A DNA stretch of 64,000 nt from Elymus sibiricus (lineage: Eukaryota > Streptophyta > Magnoliopsida > Poales > Poaceae). The notes under the pieces are model-generated. The model did no database searches, had not been told where the DNA came from, and saw only the letters and a list, made by a program, of their open reading frames with translations. Each line of letters opens with the position of its first letter. The first letter of the stretch is position 1. Both the position numbers and the translations under genes were made by a program. Location of the stretch: contig CM077666.1 of NCBI GenBank assembly GCA_039707655.1, forward strand, positions 398,741,886 to 398,805,885. The letters run 5' to 3'. Shown here in pieces: positions 1-11,545 of this stretch.

Positions 1-263
1 CTCTGGTATTTCTTTTCTCCAGTATTTTTTATATATTCAATAAAAAATCTCCGTAAAATTTCAGGTCAATTGGAGCTCTGTAGATTAAGTATCTCTGATG
101 TGGCTATTTCAGGTCCAGAATTCCAGCTGCCGGCATTCTCCCTCTTCATGTAAATCTTGCAAATTAAGAGAGAAAAGGCTTAAGAATTGTACCATAAAGT
201 GAAATAATGATCAAAAACATAATAAATAACAGTAGGAAATCATGATGCAAATTGGACGTATCA
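1..263 (-). repeat. E4 3' LTR, 5' terminal part only
   Basis: Reading the minus strand, the LTR starts at 263 with TGATACGTCCAATTTGC and runs off the window edge. It matches 15379-15641 with about 8 differences by eye, which pairs it with the E4 5' LTR rather than with the more divergent E3 LTR. Confidence 0.9.
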
Positions 264-358
264 AGTTCCATCTGTAGCAACCAAGCATTGTCTCCCATGT
301 TGTTGGAGGAAGAAGAAGACATGATGCCCGGCCTCGAAAATCTGACAGGAATCAACAC
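164..358 (-). pseudogene. E4 remnant of the 3' (env-position) ORF, reading into the LTR
   Basis: A 64-codon frame starts at 358, with an internal Met at 323 followed by a serine run. Only about 30 codons lie in the internal region before the frame crosses the LTR boundary at 263; the hydrophobic tail is LTR sequence read by accident. E1 and E2 carry Athila-type ORFs of more than 300 codons at this place, so I infer that the body of the E4 3' ORF was deleted and only its start remains. The sequence itself is too short to assign to a family. Confidence 0.4.
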
Positions 359-408
359 AAAACAAGAACAGAGGAGAAACTCGCGATACGGTGGTCAAAA
401 CATACGGG

Positions 409-535
409 AGCATATATAAAGAATTTTTATCTTGCAAAACAAGCATACGGGAAGAAAACGGAGTCAGGAAGGCACACGTGGGGCCCACAAGGCATCACGG
501 CGCGCCCCAGGGGGGCCGCGCCCTGTTGCCTTTTG
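409..535 (-). promoter_or_regulatory. E4 internal U3-like module: GC palindrome plus TATA box
   Basis: On the minus strand, downstream of integrase, a GC-rich block (535-478, with GGGCGCG and GCGCGCC cores between TGCCTT-type arms) resembles the block in the E4 LTR at 15314-15360. About 60 bp further on is TTTATATATG (420-411), a good TATA box, followed by a CT-rich leader and the start of the 3' ORF remnant. This is the order seen in the LTR itself. I infer an internal promoter for the 3' ORF. Confidence 0.5.
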
Positions 536-573
536 GAATCGGTTTACTTACCATATCACATACCTACCCCTTT

Positions 574-1593
574 TCAGGGTTCTGGAGCATTCCGGAAGGA
601 TTCTTCTATGTGCTCTTCCGGTGAAATTGTTTCAATAATATTAGTTTCAACATTAATGGGAGTACCTGAAATATAGTGCTTGATTCTTTGCCTATTCACC
701 ACTCTCGGATTATTGCCTTCGGAGTTGTTTATTTTGATGGCTCTGGAGCGATAAACTTTTTCGATGATATACGGTCCTTCCCATTTAGAGAGAAGTTTTC
801 CTGTAAAGAATCTCAAACGAGAATTGTATAATAGAACATGATCACCTACTTTGAATTCCCGTTTTTGAATTCTTTTATCATGCCACCTTTTAACCTTTTC
901 TTTGAACAACTTAGCATTTTCATAAGCTTGGGTTCTCCATTCATCTAAAGAGCTAATATCAAATAACCTCTTCTCACCGGCAAGTTTAAAATCATAGTTA
1001 AGTTCTTTAGTTGCCCAATATGCTTTATGTTCTAACTCAAGAGGTAAATGACATGCTTTTCCATAAACCATTTTATACGGAGACATACCCATAGGATTTT
1101 TATATGCAGTTCTATAAGCCCATAATGCATCGTCAAGTTTCTTAGACCAATTCTTTCTGGATCTATAAACGGTCTTTTGCAAAATCAATTTTATTTCTCT
1201 ATTAGTTAATTCAACTTGACCACTAGACTGAGGATGGTAAGGAGATGCAATTCTATGGTTAACATCATGTTTAGCAAGCAACTTACGGAAACCACCATGA
1301 ATAAAATGTGAACCACCATCAGTCATTAAATATCTAGGGACTCCAAACCTTGGGAAAATAACTTCTTTAAGCATTTTAATAGATGTGCTATGATCGGCAC
1401 TACTAGTTGGAATAGCTTCTACCCACTTCGTAACGTAATCAACAGCAACTAAAATATGAGTATACCCATTGGATTTAGGAAAAGGTCCCATATAATCAAG
1501 ACCCCAAACATCAAATGGTTCAATAACAAGTGAATAATTCATAGGCATTTCCTGACGTTTACCAACATTACCAATTCTTTGACATTCATCTCA
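574..1593 (-). pseudogene. E4 integrase (C-terminal part of pol)
   Basis: Gypsy integrase, which inserts the cDNA copy into chromosomes. The open part begins at a Met at 1548 and is 324 codons long. The DDE core is intact by eye: Asp in GLDYMGP (about residue 18), Asp in LMTDGGSHF (about 76) and Glu in GQVELTNRE (about 112). A C-terminal domain with the GDHVLLYNSRL and GKLLSKWEGPY motifs follows. No chromodomain is seen, as expected for Athila and Tat elements. The zinc-finger part lies upstream in the same frame, but an in-frame TGA at 1591-1593 separates the two. Without that single nonsense codon the frame runs unbroken from RNase H into integrase. Confidence 0.9.
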
Positions 1594-2757
1594 ACAAAGG
1601 ACAAACTTACGTGCATCCTTGAAAAGAGTAGGCCAATAAAAACCAGATTGTAATACCTTGTGTGCAGTTCGTTCTCCCGCATGGTGTCCTCCATATGCCT
1701 TAGAGTGACACTTACGTAGGATTTGTTCCTGTTCATGTTCAGGTACACAACGTCTAATAATACCATCTACTCCTTTATATAAATGTGGGTCATCCCAAAA
1801 GTAATGTCTTAAATCAAACAAAAACTTTATCTTTTCTTGGTATGTAAAGCTAGGTGGTATGTATTTAGCAACGATGTAATTAGCATATTCTATAGACCAA
1901 GGAGTATTACGAGAAGCATTTATCACACCTAATTGTTCATCAGGAAAATCATCATTAATAGGAAGTGGGTCATCAAGAACATTTTCCATTCTAGACAAAT
2001 TATCTGCTACGGGATTCTCAGCTCCCTTTCTATCAGCAATATGCAAATCAAATTCTTGTAGCAGAAGAACCCATCTAATAAGTCTAGGCTTAGCATCTTT
2101 CTTTTCCATAAGATATTTAATAGCAGCATGATCAGTGTGAATAGTAACTTTCGAGTCAACAATGTAAGATCCAAATTTATCACATGCAAACACAACTGCT
2201 AAAAATTCTTTCTCAGTAGTAGCATAATTTCTTTGAGCACTGTCTAGAGTTTTACTAGCATAATGGATAACATTTAATTTCTTATCAACTCTTTGTCCTA
2301 GAACAGCACCAACAACATAATCACTAGCATCACACATAATTTCAACGGGTAGGTTCCAATCAGGTGGTTGAACAATAGGTGCAGAAATTAAGGCTTTCTT
2401 AAGTATTTCAAAGGCTTCTAAACAATCATCATAAAAAATGAATGGAACATCTTTTTGCAAGAGATTGGTAAGAGGTGTAGAAATTTTAGAGAAGTATTTT
2501 ATAAACCTTCTATAGAAACCAGCATGACCAAGGAAACTTCTTATACCTTTGATATCTTTCGGACATGGCATTTTCTCAATAGCATCAACTTTAGCTTTAT
2601 CAACTTCAATACCTCTTTCAGAAATTTTATGTCCAAGGACTATACCTTCATTCACCATAAAGTGGCACTTTTCCCAATTGAAGACAAGATTAGTTTCTTA
2701 CATCTCTGCAAAACTCGATCAAGGTTGCTTAAGCAATCATCAAAAGAAGTTCCGTAA
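1594..2757 (-). pseudogene. E4 reverse transcriptase C-terminal end plus RNase H
   Basis: The frame enters from a deletion junction near 2757, with SFDDCLSNLDRVLQ from just after the missing YxDD catalytic box. It is shifted relative to the open frame near 2660-2700. It continues with the thumb and connection motif [15 protein letters not shown] and then RNase H: catalytic Asp in [15 protein letters not shown], Glu in [15 protein letters not shown], Asp in [13 protein letters not shown], and the terminal DNLSRM motif. The integrase zinc-binding region follows ([19 protein letters not shown]). RNase H looks intact; the fingers and palm of the reverse transcriptase are absent, so no cDNA synthesis is possible from this copy. 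Confidence 0.88.
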
Positions 2758-4540
2758 ACACAGGATCACCCTTGGGTGGAGGTGGATCTCCCAAGGTTTC
2801 AACAGGCAAATTATGTTTCAGGATAGGTGCTTTTTTCAAGAATAATTCATCTATTTCATTTCTTTCATTCATATTCATGTCATTCTCATGCTCAAGCAAA
2901 TATTGTTCTAAAGGATAAGTAGGAGGCATAGCAATAGAAGCAAGACCAATAATTTCATCTTTACTAGGCAATTCTTTATCATGAGGTTGTCTACGAAACT
3001 TAGAGAAATTAAACTCATGAGACATCTCATTGAAATTAACACTAACAATTTCTTTAGTGCAATCAATCTTAGCATTACAAGTATTCAAGAAGGGTCTACC
3101 AAATATAATGGGACAAAAATCATCTTGTAGTGATCCAAGAACAAGAAAATCAGTAGGATATTTGATCTTACCACACAAGACTTCAACATCTCTAACAATC
3201 CCAAGTGGTGAAATAGTATCTCTATTTGCAAGCTTAATAGTAACATCAATATCTTCAATCTCAATAGGTGCAATATCATTCATGACTTCTTGATAGAGGG
3301 TAAATGGAATAGCACTCACACTAGGACCAATATCACATAAACCATGATAGCAATGATCTCCAATTTTAACATAAATAACAGGCATGCCAACTACAGGTTT
3401 GTTTTTATCTTTAGGGTCTGGCTTGGCAATTCTAGTTGCTTCATCACAGAAATATATGACATGTCCATCAATATTATCAACCAAAAGATCTTTAACCATT
3501 GCAACACTAGGTTCAACTTTAATTTGTTCAGAAGGTCTAGGTGCTCTAATATTACTCTTATTAACCACAGTTGAAGCTTTAGCATGTTCCTTAATCCTAA
3601 CAGGGAAAGGAGGTTTCTCAATATAAGCAGTAGGCACAACTGGATCAACATGGTAAACAATTGTTTCTTCTTTAACACCAACAGGTTCTTCTTTCAATTC
3701 AATAGGTGGATGATATTTAAACCATTTCTCCTTAGGGAGATCAACATGAGCAACAAAAGATTCACAAAAGGTAGCTATTATCTCAGAGTCAAGTCCATAT
3801 TTAGTACTAAACTTACGAAAATCATCAGTTTCCATAAAAGATTTAACACAATAAAACTCAAGATTTATACCTGACTCATTACCTTTGTCGATTTCCCAAT
3901 CTTCATAATTGCATTTAATTCTTTCTAGAAGATCCCATCTGGATTCAACAGTTCTCATCATAAAGGAACCAGCAGAAGAAGTATGGAGCATTGATTGATC
4001 ATTATGAGAAAGCCGAGCATAATTTTTTTGAAGAATTATTTCTCTTGAGAGCTCATGATTGGGGCATGTGTGCAACATATACTTAAGCCTCCCCCAAGCT
4101 TGAGCAATACTTTCTCCTTCACGAGGCCAAAAATTATATATATAATTCCGATCACGATGAACCAAATGCATAGGATAAAATTTCTGGTGGAATTCCAGCT
4201 TCAACCGGTTCCAGTCCCATGTTTCAGTATCATCACATAGCCTATACCATGTCAATGCCTTTCCCTCCAAAGATAAAGGGAATACTTTCCTCTTAACTCC
4301 ATCTCTAGATAAACCTGCAAGCTTAAACAATCCACAAATTTCATCCACATAGATCAAGTGCATATCAGGATGTACTGTTCCATCTCCTGCATAAGGATTA
4401 GATAGCAGTTTCTCTATCATAACCGAAGGGATTTCATAATAAATATTTCTAGTAGGTTCAATTGGTTGAGGAGCAATTCTTATTGCTTCCGGTCGAGGTG
4501 AAGATACCCCGAACAAGCCCCTCAAAGGATTACTTTCCAT
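2755..4540 (-). pseudogene. E4 gag-protease polyprotein
   Basis: The open frame is 603 codons starting with ATG at 4540, about 107 bp inside the 5' LTR. Gag capsid-like motifs lie at about residues 60-190 (FPLSLEGKALTWYRL, FYPMHLVHRDR, SIAQAWGRLKYMLHTCPNHE). The aspartic protease is at about 395-500, with the active site reading CDIGPSVSAIP at about 402-412 and ending at FGRPFLNT. The usual D-[ST/L]-G-A motif has Pro in place of Ala, which may weaken or kill the enzyme. The frame continues through a linker (PVETLGDPPPPKGDPVF), then shifts at the reverse transcriptase deletion and stops. In an intact relative this linker would lead into the reverse transcriptase. Confidence 0.88.
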
Positions 4541-4617
4541 AGTGACAAGTGACAGTAAATTTCAGCACGTAATATAAATGTTTCCTTACCAAATTCCACG
4601 AACCAAAGGCGCTTCAC

Positions 4618-4635
4618 TCCCCGGCAACGGCGCGA
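4618..4635 (-). promoter_or_regulatory. E4 primer binding site (tRNA-Asp type, one change)
   Basis: The minus strand reads TCGCGCCGTTGCCGGGGA, differing from the canonical TGGCGCCGTTGCCGGGGA at the second base. It lies 11 bp inside the LTR boundary at 4647. Confidence 0.85.
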
Positions 4636-4646
4636 GAAAAGAGTCT

Positions 4647-5810
4647 TGATGACCCACAAGTATAGGGGATCAATCATAGTCCTTTCGATAAGTAAGAGTG
4701 TCGAACCCAACGAGGAGCAGAAGGAAATGACAAGCGGTTTTCAACAAGGTATTCTCTACAAGTACAGAAGGTAGCGGTAACAGATAGTTTTGATAGCAAG
4801 ATAATTCGTAACAGGCAACAAATAGTAACGGTAACAAAAAGTGCAGCAAGGTGGCCCAATCCTTTTTATAGCAAAGGACAAGCCGGAACGAACTCGTATA
4901 ATAAGCAAAGCGTTCTCGAGGACACATGGGAATTTCATCTAGTCACTTTCATCATGTTTGTTTGATTCGCGTTCGCTACTTTGATAATTTGATATGTGGG
5001 TGGACCGGTGCTTGGGTGCTGTTCTTACTTGAACAAGCCTCCCACTTATAATTACCCCCTCTCGCAAGCATCCACAACTATGAAAGAAGAATATAGATAA
5101 CTCTAACCATAGCATGAAACATATGGATCCAAATAAGCCCTTACGGAATAGCGCATAAACTAGGGTTTAAGCTTCTGTCACTCTAGCAACCCATCATCTA
5201 ATTACTACTCCACAATGCCTCCCCTTAGGCCCAAAGATGGTGAAGTGTCATGCAGTCGACGTTCACACGACACCAATAAAGGAAGTAACAACATACATAT
5301 CATCAAAATATCGAACGAATACCAAATTCACATGATTACTTATGACAAGACTTCTCCCATGTCCTTAAGAACAAAGGTAACTACTCACAAATCATATTCA
5401 TGTTCAAGATCAGAGGAGTATTGTATAGCATTAAGGATCTGAACATATAATCTTCCACCAAATAAACCAAATAGCATCAACTACAAGATGTAATCAACAC
5501 TACTAGCAACCCACAGGTACCTATCTGAGGTTTTGACAAAGATTGAATACAAGAGATGAATTTGGGTTTGAGATGAGATGGTGCTAGTGAAGATGTTGAT
5601 GAAGATTGGTCCTCCCACGATGAGAGGATCATTGGTGATGTCGATGGCTTCGATTTCCCCCTCCCGGAGGGAAGTATCTCCGGCGGAATCGCTCCGCCGG
5701 AGAGGAAAATAGCTCCTGCCCAGGTTTCGCCTCGAGATGGCGGCGCTTCGTCCCAAAAGTCCTCTCCTTATTTTTTCTAGGGCAAATGGCCTTATATAGC
5801 AGAAGGAGGG
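4647..5810 (-). repeat. E4 5' LTR, part 1 (U5/R side)
   Basis: The LTR's inner end is at 4647; the plus strand starts TGATGACCCACAAG. The TATA box CTATATAAG lies at 5792-5800 on the minus strand, with the transcribed leader to its left. E5 interrupts the LTR at 5810/5811, about 10 bp upstream of the TATA box. Rejoined with 15290-15641 the LTR is about 1516 bp, matching the 1502 bp E3 LTR. Confidence 0.93.
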
Positions 5811-6298
5811 TGTTGGTACCAAAACCGGCAGATCTCGGGTAGGGGATCCGAACTGTGGGTCTAGGAGTCAATGATTAACAGGGAACGTAGAGACAACGAT
5901 TTACCCAGGTTCGGGCCCTCTCGAAGAGGTAAAACCCTACGTCCTGCTGGATTGTATTGATGTGATTTTATGAAGGTTACATAGTTGATCTACCTCGAGA
6001 TCGGATGGACTAAACCCTAGATGGTTATATTGGTTCTGTGTCTCTTCGGACTAAACCCTCTGGCTTATATAGACACCAGAGGGACCTAGGGTTACATATG
6101 GTCAGTTGCCATCAGGGGATAAACATGCCGGTTGCACTAATTATTCCTTCGAGGAGACACCAAGTCTTCAGAGGTTTCCTTCTGCTGCACGGGGTCGCCT
6201 ACCATCCGGTCTTCTTGACGAGCAAAGATCGGCCCATTAGTCCGGCCTATTAGAGATAGGCCGGCAGCCCGAGTACCCCCTAATCCGGGACACCCTCA
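5811..6298 (-). repeat. E5 3' LTR
   Basis: Begins TGTTGGTACC and ends ACACCCTCA on the plus strand. The adjacent plus-strand sequence GTAGCCCCCGAACTAG is, on the element's sense strand, the purine-rich tract TTCGGGGGCTAC that primes plus-strand synthesis. Confidence 0.93.
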
Positions 6299-6901
6299 GT
6301 AGCCCCCGAACTAGTCTTCGAAGCCGAGGTAGATGCCGAACATCATCGGCTTTGTGGACCAGTTCCCCTCCTTTCGTGACACCGGTAACAGGCCTGCATT
6401 TTCTCCGAATCGGGTTCTCAAGTGTTGCCCATCCGCACACGCGCCGAACTATACCTTGGTCGCCGAGGTGTACTGATAACTTAGCCCTGAAGGCTAATCG
6501 CTTCGGTGTGAATAGTACCCTCATCTGACAGCTTTTACCGAAGGGTCACACCCTGCCACGACCGCGAGTTGGTTTATGAAAAACTCGATTCGCGGTTCGA
6601 GGCGGTTTTCATTGGCACGTCCCATCGATATGAAGATCGTGCCCTGTTTTTAAGGGATATGATCAATAATTCGCTCTATCCCATGCGCGTATAATGGCGC
6701 GATTTATACAGGGAAATGGCGAAGCCTGTAGCGTAGTAAAGGGACCCTAGGTTTTTACAGCCCATAAAAGGGGAACGACCTCCATTTCCTCTGCACGCTC
6801 TCGCTTCTTTCTTCGCCATTGCCTTCCCCATCTCCTGTGCTCCAGCGCCCAGATCCGCTCTCCCTCCCAAGAGCCTCTCCAGCCACCTACTCATCCTAGC
6901 A
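6299..6901. other. E5 region between the 3' LTR and the antisense ORF
   Basis: Contains the polypurine tract at 6299-6312 and, near its right end, CATAAAAG at 6763-6770, a TATA-like box reading on the plus strand. A CT-rich leader of about 130 nt leads to the ATG at 6902. I take this as the promoter and 5'UTR of the antisense ORF. Nothing else recognisable. Confidence 0.55.
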
Positions 6902-9900
6902 ATGGCGGGCTCCGGGTCCAAGGGCAAGTGGGAGGCGTCCGTCGTCACTGAAAGCGCCATCTTGGAGCTAAGGAGCGCGGGCTATCTCCCCGCCGGCGTC
7001 GCCTACCACGCTCCAGAGGCGGGCCAAGTCGTCCCCATGCTGCGGCAGGGCGAGAGGGTGGTGTTCCTCCCTCATTTCATTCGAGGTTTTGGTTTTCCCC
7101 TTCACCCCTTCGTCAGGGGCCTCATGTTCTTCTACGGGCTCGACTTCCACGACCTCGCCCCCAATTCCTTCCTGCATATCTCAGCCTTCATCATCATCTG
7201 CGAGGCCTTTCTTCGGGTCTGGCCACACTTCGGCCTGTGGCTGAAGATCTTCAACGTCAAGCCGAAGATTGTTGACGGCCAACAGGCGGACTGTGGGGGA
7301 GCGATGGTCAGCAAGCTTCCCCGGGTGGAGTGGCCAGATGGCACCTTCATCGAGACCATCAAGATCTGGCAGAAGGAATGGTTCTACATCACAGAGCCAA
7401 GGAGTGCGGATTGGGGGGCGACTCCGGCTTTCCGATCCGGACCCCCCACAAGGCTGGTCTCATGGACCAAGAAAGGCCTTGACTGGGGGTCGAACAAGGA
7501 GGTGGCGCTGCTACAGAGCCGGATCGCCAAGATGATAGAGCAGGGCGTCGAGCTGCCCAACGTGATCCAAATCATGCTCTGCCGCCGAATCCTCCCATTC
7601 CAGGACAGGGCTTCCCCCATGTGGGCCTACAAGCCCGAAGACCCGGCCACCGTACGCAGCTTCTTCCGCACCTCCCACGCTCAACTGTGGAAGGTGCTGT
7701 TCAAGCCGCAGAAGGACTGGCCGACCGAGGAGGAAGACATCAGCCTCGACGCCGCAAACCCCCCGCGGGAGGTATGACTAGTTTTGTTCTTATGTTCGGA
7801 TTATTCCCTTTTGATAAGGTACTCAATTTTCTCACTTCTCATCTATAGAACTGGTTCAAGAAGGTGGAGCGGATCGACAGTCCGGCCCCATTTCCAGAGG
7901 GGCCCAGGACGCCCTTGCTGACGGCCATGCTTGCCGTGGAGCCATACGAGGCGCCGGAGAGGAAGGAGAAGAAGAAGGACAAGAAGAGGGAGGCCAGAGA
8001 GGGCCTCCGTTCCCGAGGACCCCCGGACACTAGATCAGGGGACACCCATGCTCCCTCCGCACAAGAGGAGGAGAAGGAGCAGGGGGAGCAGGGGAAGGAA
8101 GGTGACTCCCCCCGATCAAAGAAGAGGGCGGCGTCCGAGGATGCCGAGAAGGAGCCGCTTCGTCCTTCCCCCAAGAGACCATGCAGGGCCAAGGTGGCCC
8201 TGTCCGTCAACAACTCGGCTTCTGCCGAGGACTCCGAGGCCTCCGAAGAGGTTCCTCGAAGGATCCCCAGGGCCAAGCCGTAGGCTCAAAGGTACGCGTT
8301 CTAATATCCGCTCGAGTGTCTTCAGCCCAACTGGGCTTGATATTGATCGCCTTTTTACTTCTAAGATCGCAGCCCGCTGCGCGACCTTCCCACCGACCGA
8401 GTCTCGGAGGGGGATTCTCCATCGGCCGCGCTGGCGGAGAGCGGGACCGAATCGCGTGCCTCGCCTCCCCCAATCGTCGAGGATGCCGAGGAGGTCCTGT
8501 CAAGGAGGACCCCTCCCGTGCCGCACACAGGGGGAGGGGGCGATGCCATCATGGCCGAGGTAAATACCTCGGCCGCCGAAGACCGAGAGGGGAGGGCCCC
8601 TCTGGTAAATGAAGAGGAGGAGCCCGAACAATCCGAGCTCTCTCCGAGGGCAGCTCCGGAGTCATCAAGGCGTCCGGAGTCGGGCACTCCGGTCTTTGAG
8701 AGGGAAGAAGCCAAAGTGCCCCTGCCACCCCCGCCCGCCCCAGAGCGGGCGTCAACTGGGTGGCCGGATGAGATGGAGGATGCTTTAACCAGCTCCTCTA
8801 TCTCCGAGGACCACCGTGCCCTTATGGGCGCAGTGTTGCAAAGTCTTCGGTCCGTGGATAACGGACTGAAGGAGGCCTTCAGTGGCCTTCTCACGGGCTT
8901 CAAGGTGAGCGAAGTAATGCTTTTCCCTTAGAAAAGTTCTTTTGTATAAATTTATAGCCTCATATACAGTAGCCCCCAAGACTCTGATTGGCTTGAACAA
9001 AGCTGGTCAGAGGATCGAAAATCAATATCTCGGATACTAATGTGCGTAGGGTGATGCGCAGGCGTCATCTTCGACGGAATCAGAAGCTCAAAAGCTCCGA
9101 AGACGACCTCAGCCTGGTGAATAAGAGGTTCGACGAAGCGCAAGGCAAGTCCGAACTGTAGTGATTATTGCAGCTATTGCCTTTTTGTTAAGTAAGGTTT
9201 TAGGGTAGTCTTAAACGGAGTCAACCGATGTTACTACAGCTGCTACCGCGGAGGTGGAGAACCTCTAGGCCGCGCTGAGGACGACTCAGCTGGAGGCGGC
9301 GGAGTAGAAGTCAGCAGCCGAACAAGCAGCTGCCGAACTGGCTGCGGTGAGGACCGCTAGCCAGAAGCATGAGGCCAGAGTGCTAGAAGTCCAACAAGAG
9401 CTCAAAGATGCCGTCACGAAATGTGAGGCTCTTGAGAAAAATAATAAAGAGCAGGCCACCGAGCTATCCTCATTGGAGACGGTGGCGAAGGAAGTGCGGA
9501 CGGAGGCGCATGGCTGTCGAGAAGAACTCCGCCAAGTCAAGCTCATTACGGATGGTAAGCCGTACTTGCTACAAAGTGTCTTTGGTGGTAACAGGTTCGC
9601 TTTGCTCACGCGAGTGTGGCGTTCCCCAGGCGCCTTTGCGGACCTCCCGAGGAGTGCGGCTGATGCGGCTAGGTTCTTCGCCGCCCAGGAAGGTCGGGCC
9701 GAGCAGAGGCTGTTTTGGGCGCAATTTCAAGCGCCCGAACACCCTCCCCTCCTTAACAACCAGATGAAGCAGATGATGGAGCTGCATCGGATGGCGGAGC
9801 CCGCAATGAAGGACCTCTGCATCAAGCTGTGGCCTTCCGAGCCGCTGCCGAGCAGCTATTTTTGGGTTGGTGCAAAGGCTGTATGATGCCACACCCCGAA

Positions 9901-10115
9901 TTGATGCCTGGAAGCGCTCCGCGTGCATTGAGGGAGCTCGGATGGCCTTCGGCAAGACCATGGTGCACTGGCCAAAGATCAAGCCAGCCGAGATGGCCAC
10001 CGGACCTCCACCCCCTGGGAAGGAGCACAGGCGCCCCGAGCAATATTTTCCCATCGTGATGGATGGTGTTCGGGCAGTAGAGGTCCAGTGCTCGAAAGAT
10101 GTAATTTATGAGTAG
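6902..10115 (+). pseudogene. E5 antisense ORF (putative gypsy-type transposon domain), about six exons, broken
   Basis: The first exon (6902-7771, 290 codons) resembles the plant domain usually labelled 'putative gypsy type transposon' (FPLHPFVRGLMFFYGLDFHDLAP, then FGLWLKIFNVKPK). Its molecular function is unknown. GT-AG boundaries are visible at 7772/7848, and further exons fit 7849-8291, about 8366-8904, 9050-9144, about 9240-9554 and 9630-10115. Exon 2 is lysine/glutamate-rich with KRAASEDAEK, exon 5 is a coiled coil, and the last exon ends with TAG at 10113. The intron after 9144 has a GCAAGT donor (GC-AG type). Breaks: TAG at 8281, TAG at 9266 and 9305, and a one-base shift near 9859. 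Tat-lineage elements are known to carry such antisense ORFs. Confidence 0.75.
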
Positions 10116-11545
10116 ATTTATTTTTCTTGTATCTGAGGAGTGTAAAATCTTTTGCTTTGATTGGAATGCAATGTGTTGGCTGTTCATATAATGTTTGCCA
10201 TGGTAATTTTGACTCCTGTGCAGCCGTTTCTGAACTGAAAGTTACCAGTCGTCGGCTTCAGCCCCCTGTGCAGATACTGCATGGGGGTGTTTCCTCGTCA
10301 TACCTTAACCCTTAGCCGACGTCTCGGTGCCCGGAGGCGGTTGTATGTACGGAAAACAAGGCAATCAGACTATGCGGTTTTAGTGCTTTGACTTAGCCAT
10401 AGGAGCTTGACGGCGGGGGCTGGTGACTAGCCCCCAGTGTATGTGATATCCGGGTATACCGAGGTCGATACCATTATCACATGGTTCCTATGACAGAGAA
10501 CCCTTCGTTTAACATGGGCTAACCTCCAACGATTTTAGGTTTGACACTAGTCATCGGATCGCCGACCAGTTCTCGCATATTATGACAGTCCGTTTTCGGC
10601 TTTCTCCACTGAGGTACTTAACCAGGCTAGCTAGAAGCACAATCGTAGTGGTTCTCCCTTTACCCTCCTAGCCGAACAATGCGAAACGTAAGAGGGCAAA
10701 CATAGGAGCCGGGCAACCCAACTATGGACCAAAGACACAATTCGGAACTAATTCATATAATGCAATATCCGTGACGCCAATCACATGCAATAAAAGTTGG
10801 TGCCGGAATAAAGTTTGAGGCAAGATTTATGTTCGAGCACCCGGTCTATTAGCCGGTCACTAAAAAAAAGGAACGTATCGCAAATAGTTTACTTTGGCCC
10901 GAAAAGCAGAAAGGAATATGCAGCACGAATGCACAATTACCGTAGAAAAGTTGGTATTTATTTCCTTTGAATTTGTAACGTCTATCCGTACAATCCGAAC
11001 TACCGAGGTAACTTTTATAGATACTTTAAAGAATAATATATAAGAGGAAAGGTTTACACAGGGCCTTCATGAGTGGTTTGACGTCCCTACTACGCCCTGC
11101 TACACGTCTGCGCCTTCGCTCTTTATGAAGCTTCTGTATGAGTGAAGTTGTCGTCTGTGTGCTCGGCAGAAGTAGTAATGTTCGGCAGGCGGGCCCTTGA
11201 GAAAGGGTTTTGAGGAATCGCCGCACTGTGTCTGCTTAACACTGATCAGTCCCTAGATGGTACCTGTAGTTGATGTTAATCCAAGAACATCGATCGGCCA
11301 TGGCTCGGTCGAACTGAACTCTTGGCCTTTGAGTTACGTGTCGCCACAGCTGCCCATGGGATCTTGAGCGCGAAGTTGTTCACTCGAGGCACGTATTTCG
11401 CGGCTGGGTGGGTCATGCTGTGGGGCGCGTATCCCTATTTAGGGTGAGCACGGGAGTGCTCCGGGGCCGAGGCCATAGCTCGGGCGCGTTTGTGTGCGTC
11501 CAGTGCCTTGGGGGTAGATTGGGCCTGCGACGCTTCTTCGGCGGC
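10116..11545. other. E5 non-coding middle, pol missing; block shared with E10
   Basis: No pol motif in any frame. Roughly 10180-10745 is clearly related to 54990-55560 in E10, with alternating well-matched and poorly matched stretches (for example GTCTCGGTGCC and GGTTCTCCCTTTACCC). The rest, to the protease frame at 11546, shows nothing recognisable. Confidence 0.6.

Noticed and set aside
4618..4635. tRNA-like sequences at the primer sites
   Set aside because: Only 18 bp complementary to a tRNA 3' end; no cloverleaf, so not tRNA genes.
5811..6298. Plus-strand promoter in the E5 LTR from the symmetric TATATA
   Set aside because: TATATA is readable on both strands, but gag-pro and primer site fix the sense strand as minus.
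7864..8563. Arg/Ser-rich frames in other phases over the E5 antisense exon 2
   Set aside because: Shadow frames of a GC-rich, Lys/Glu-coding exon; the splice-consistent frame is the annotated one.
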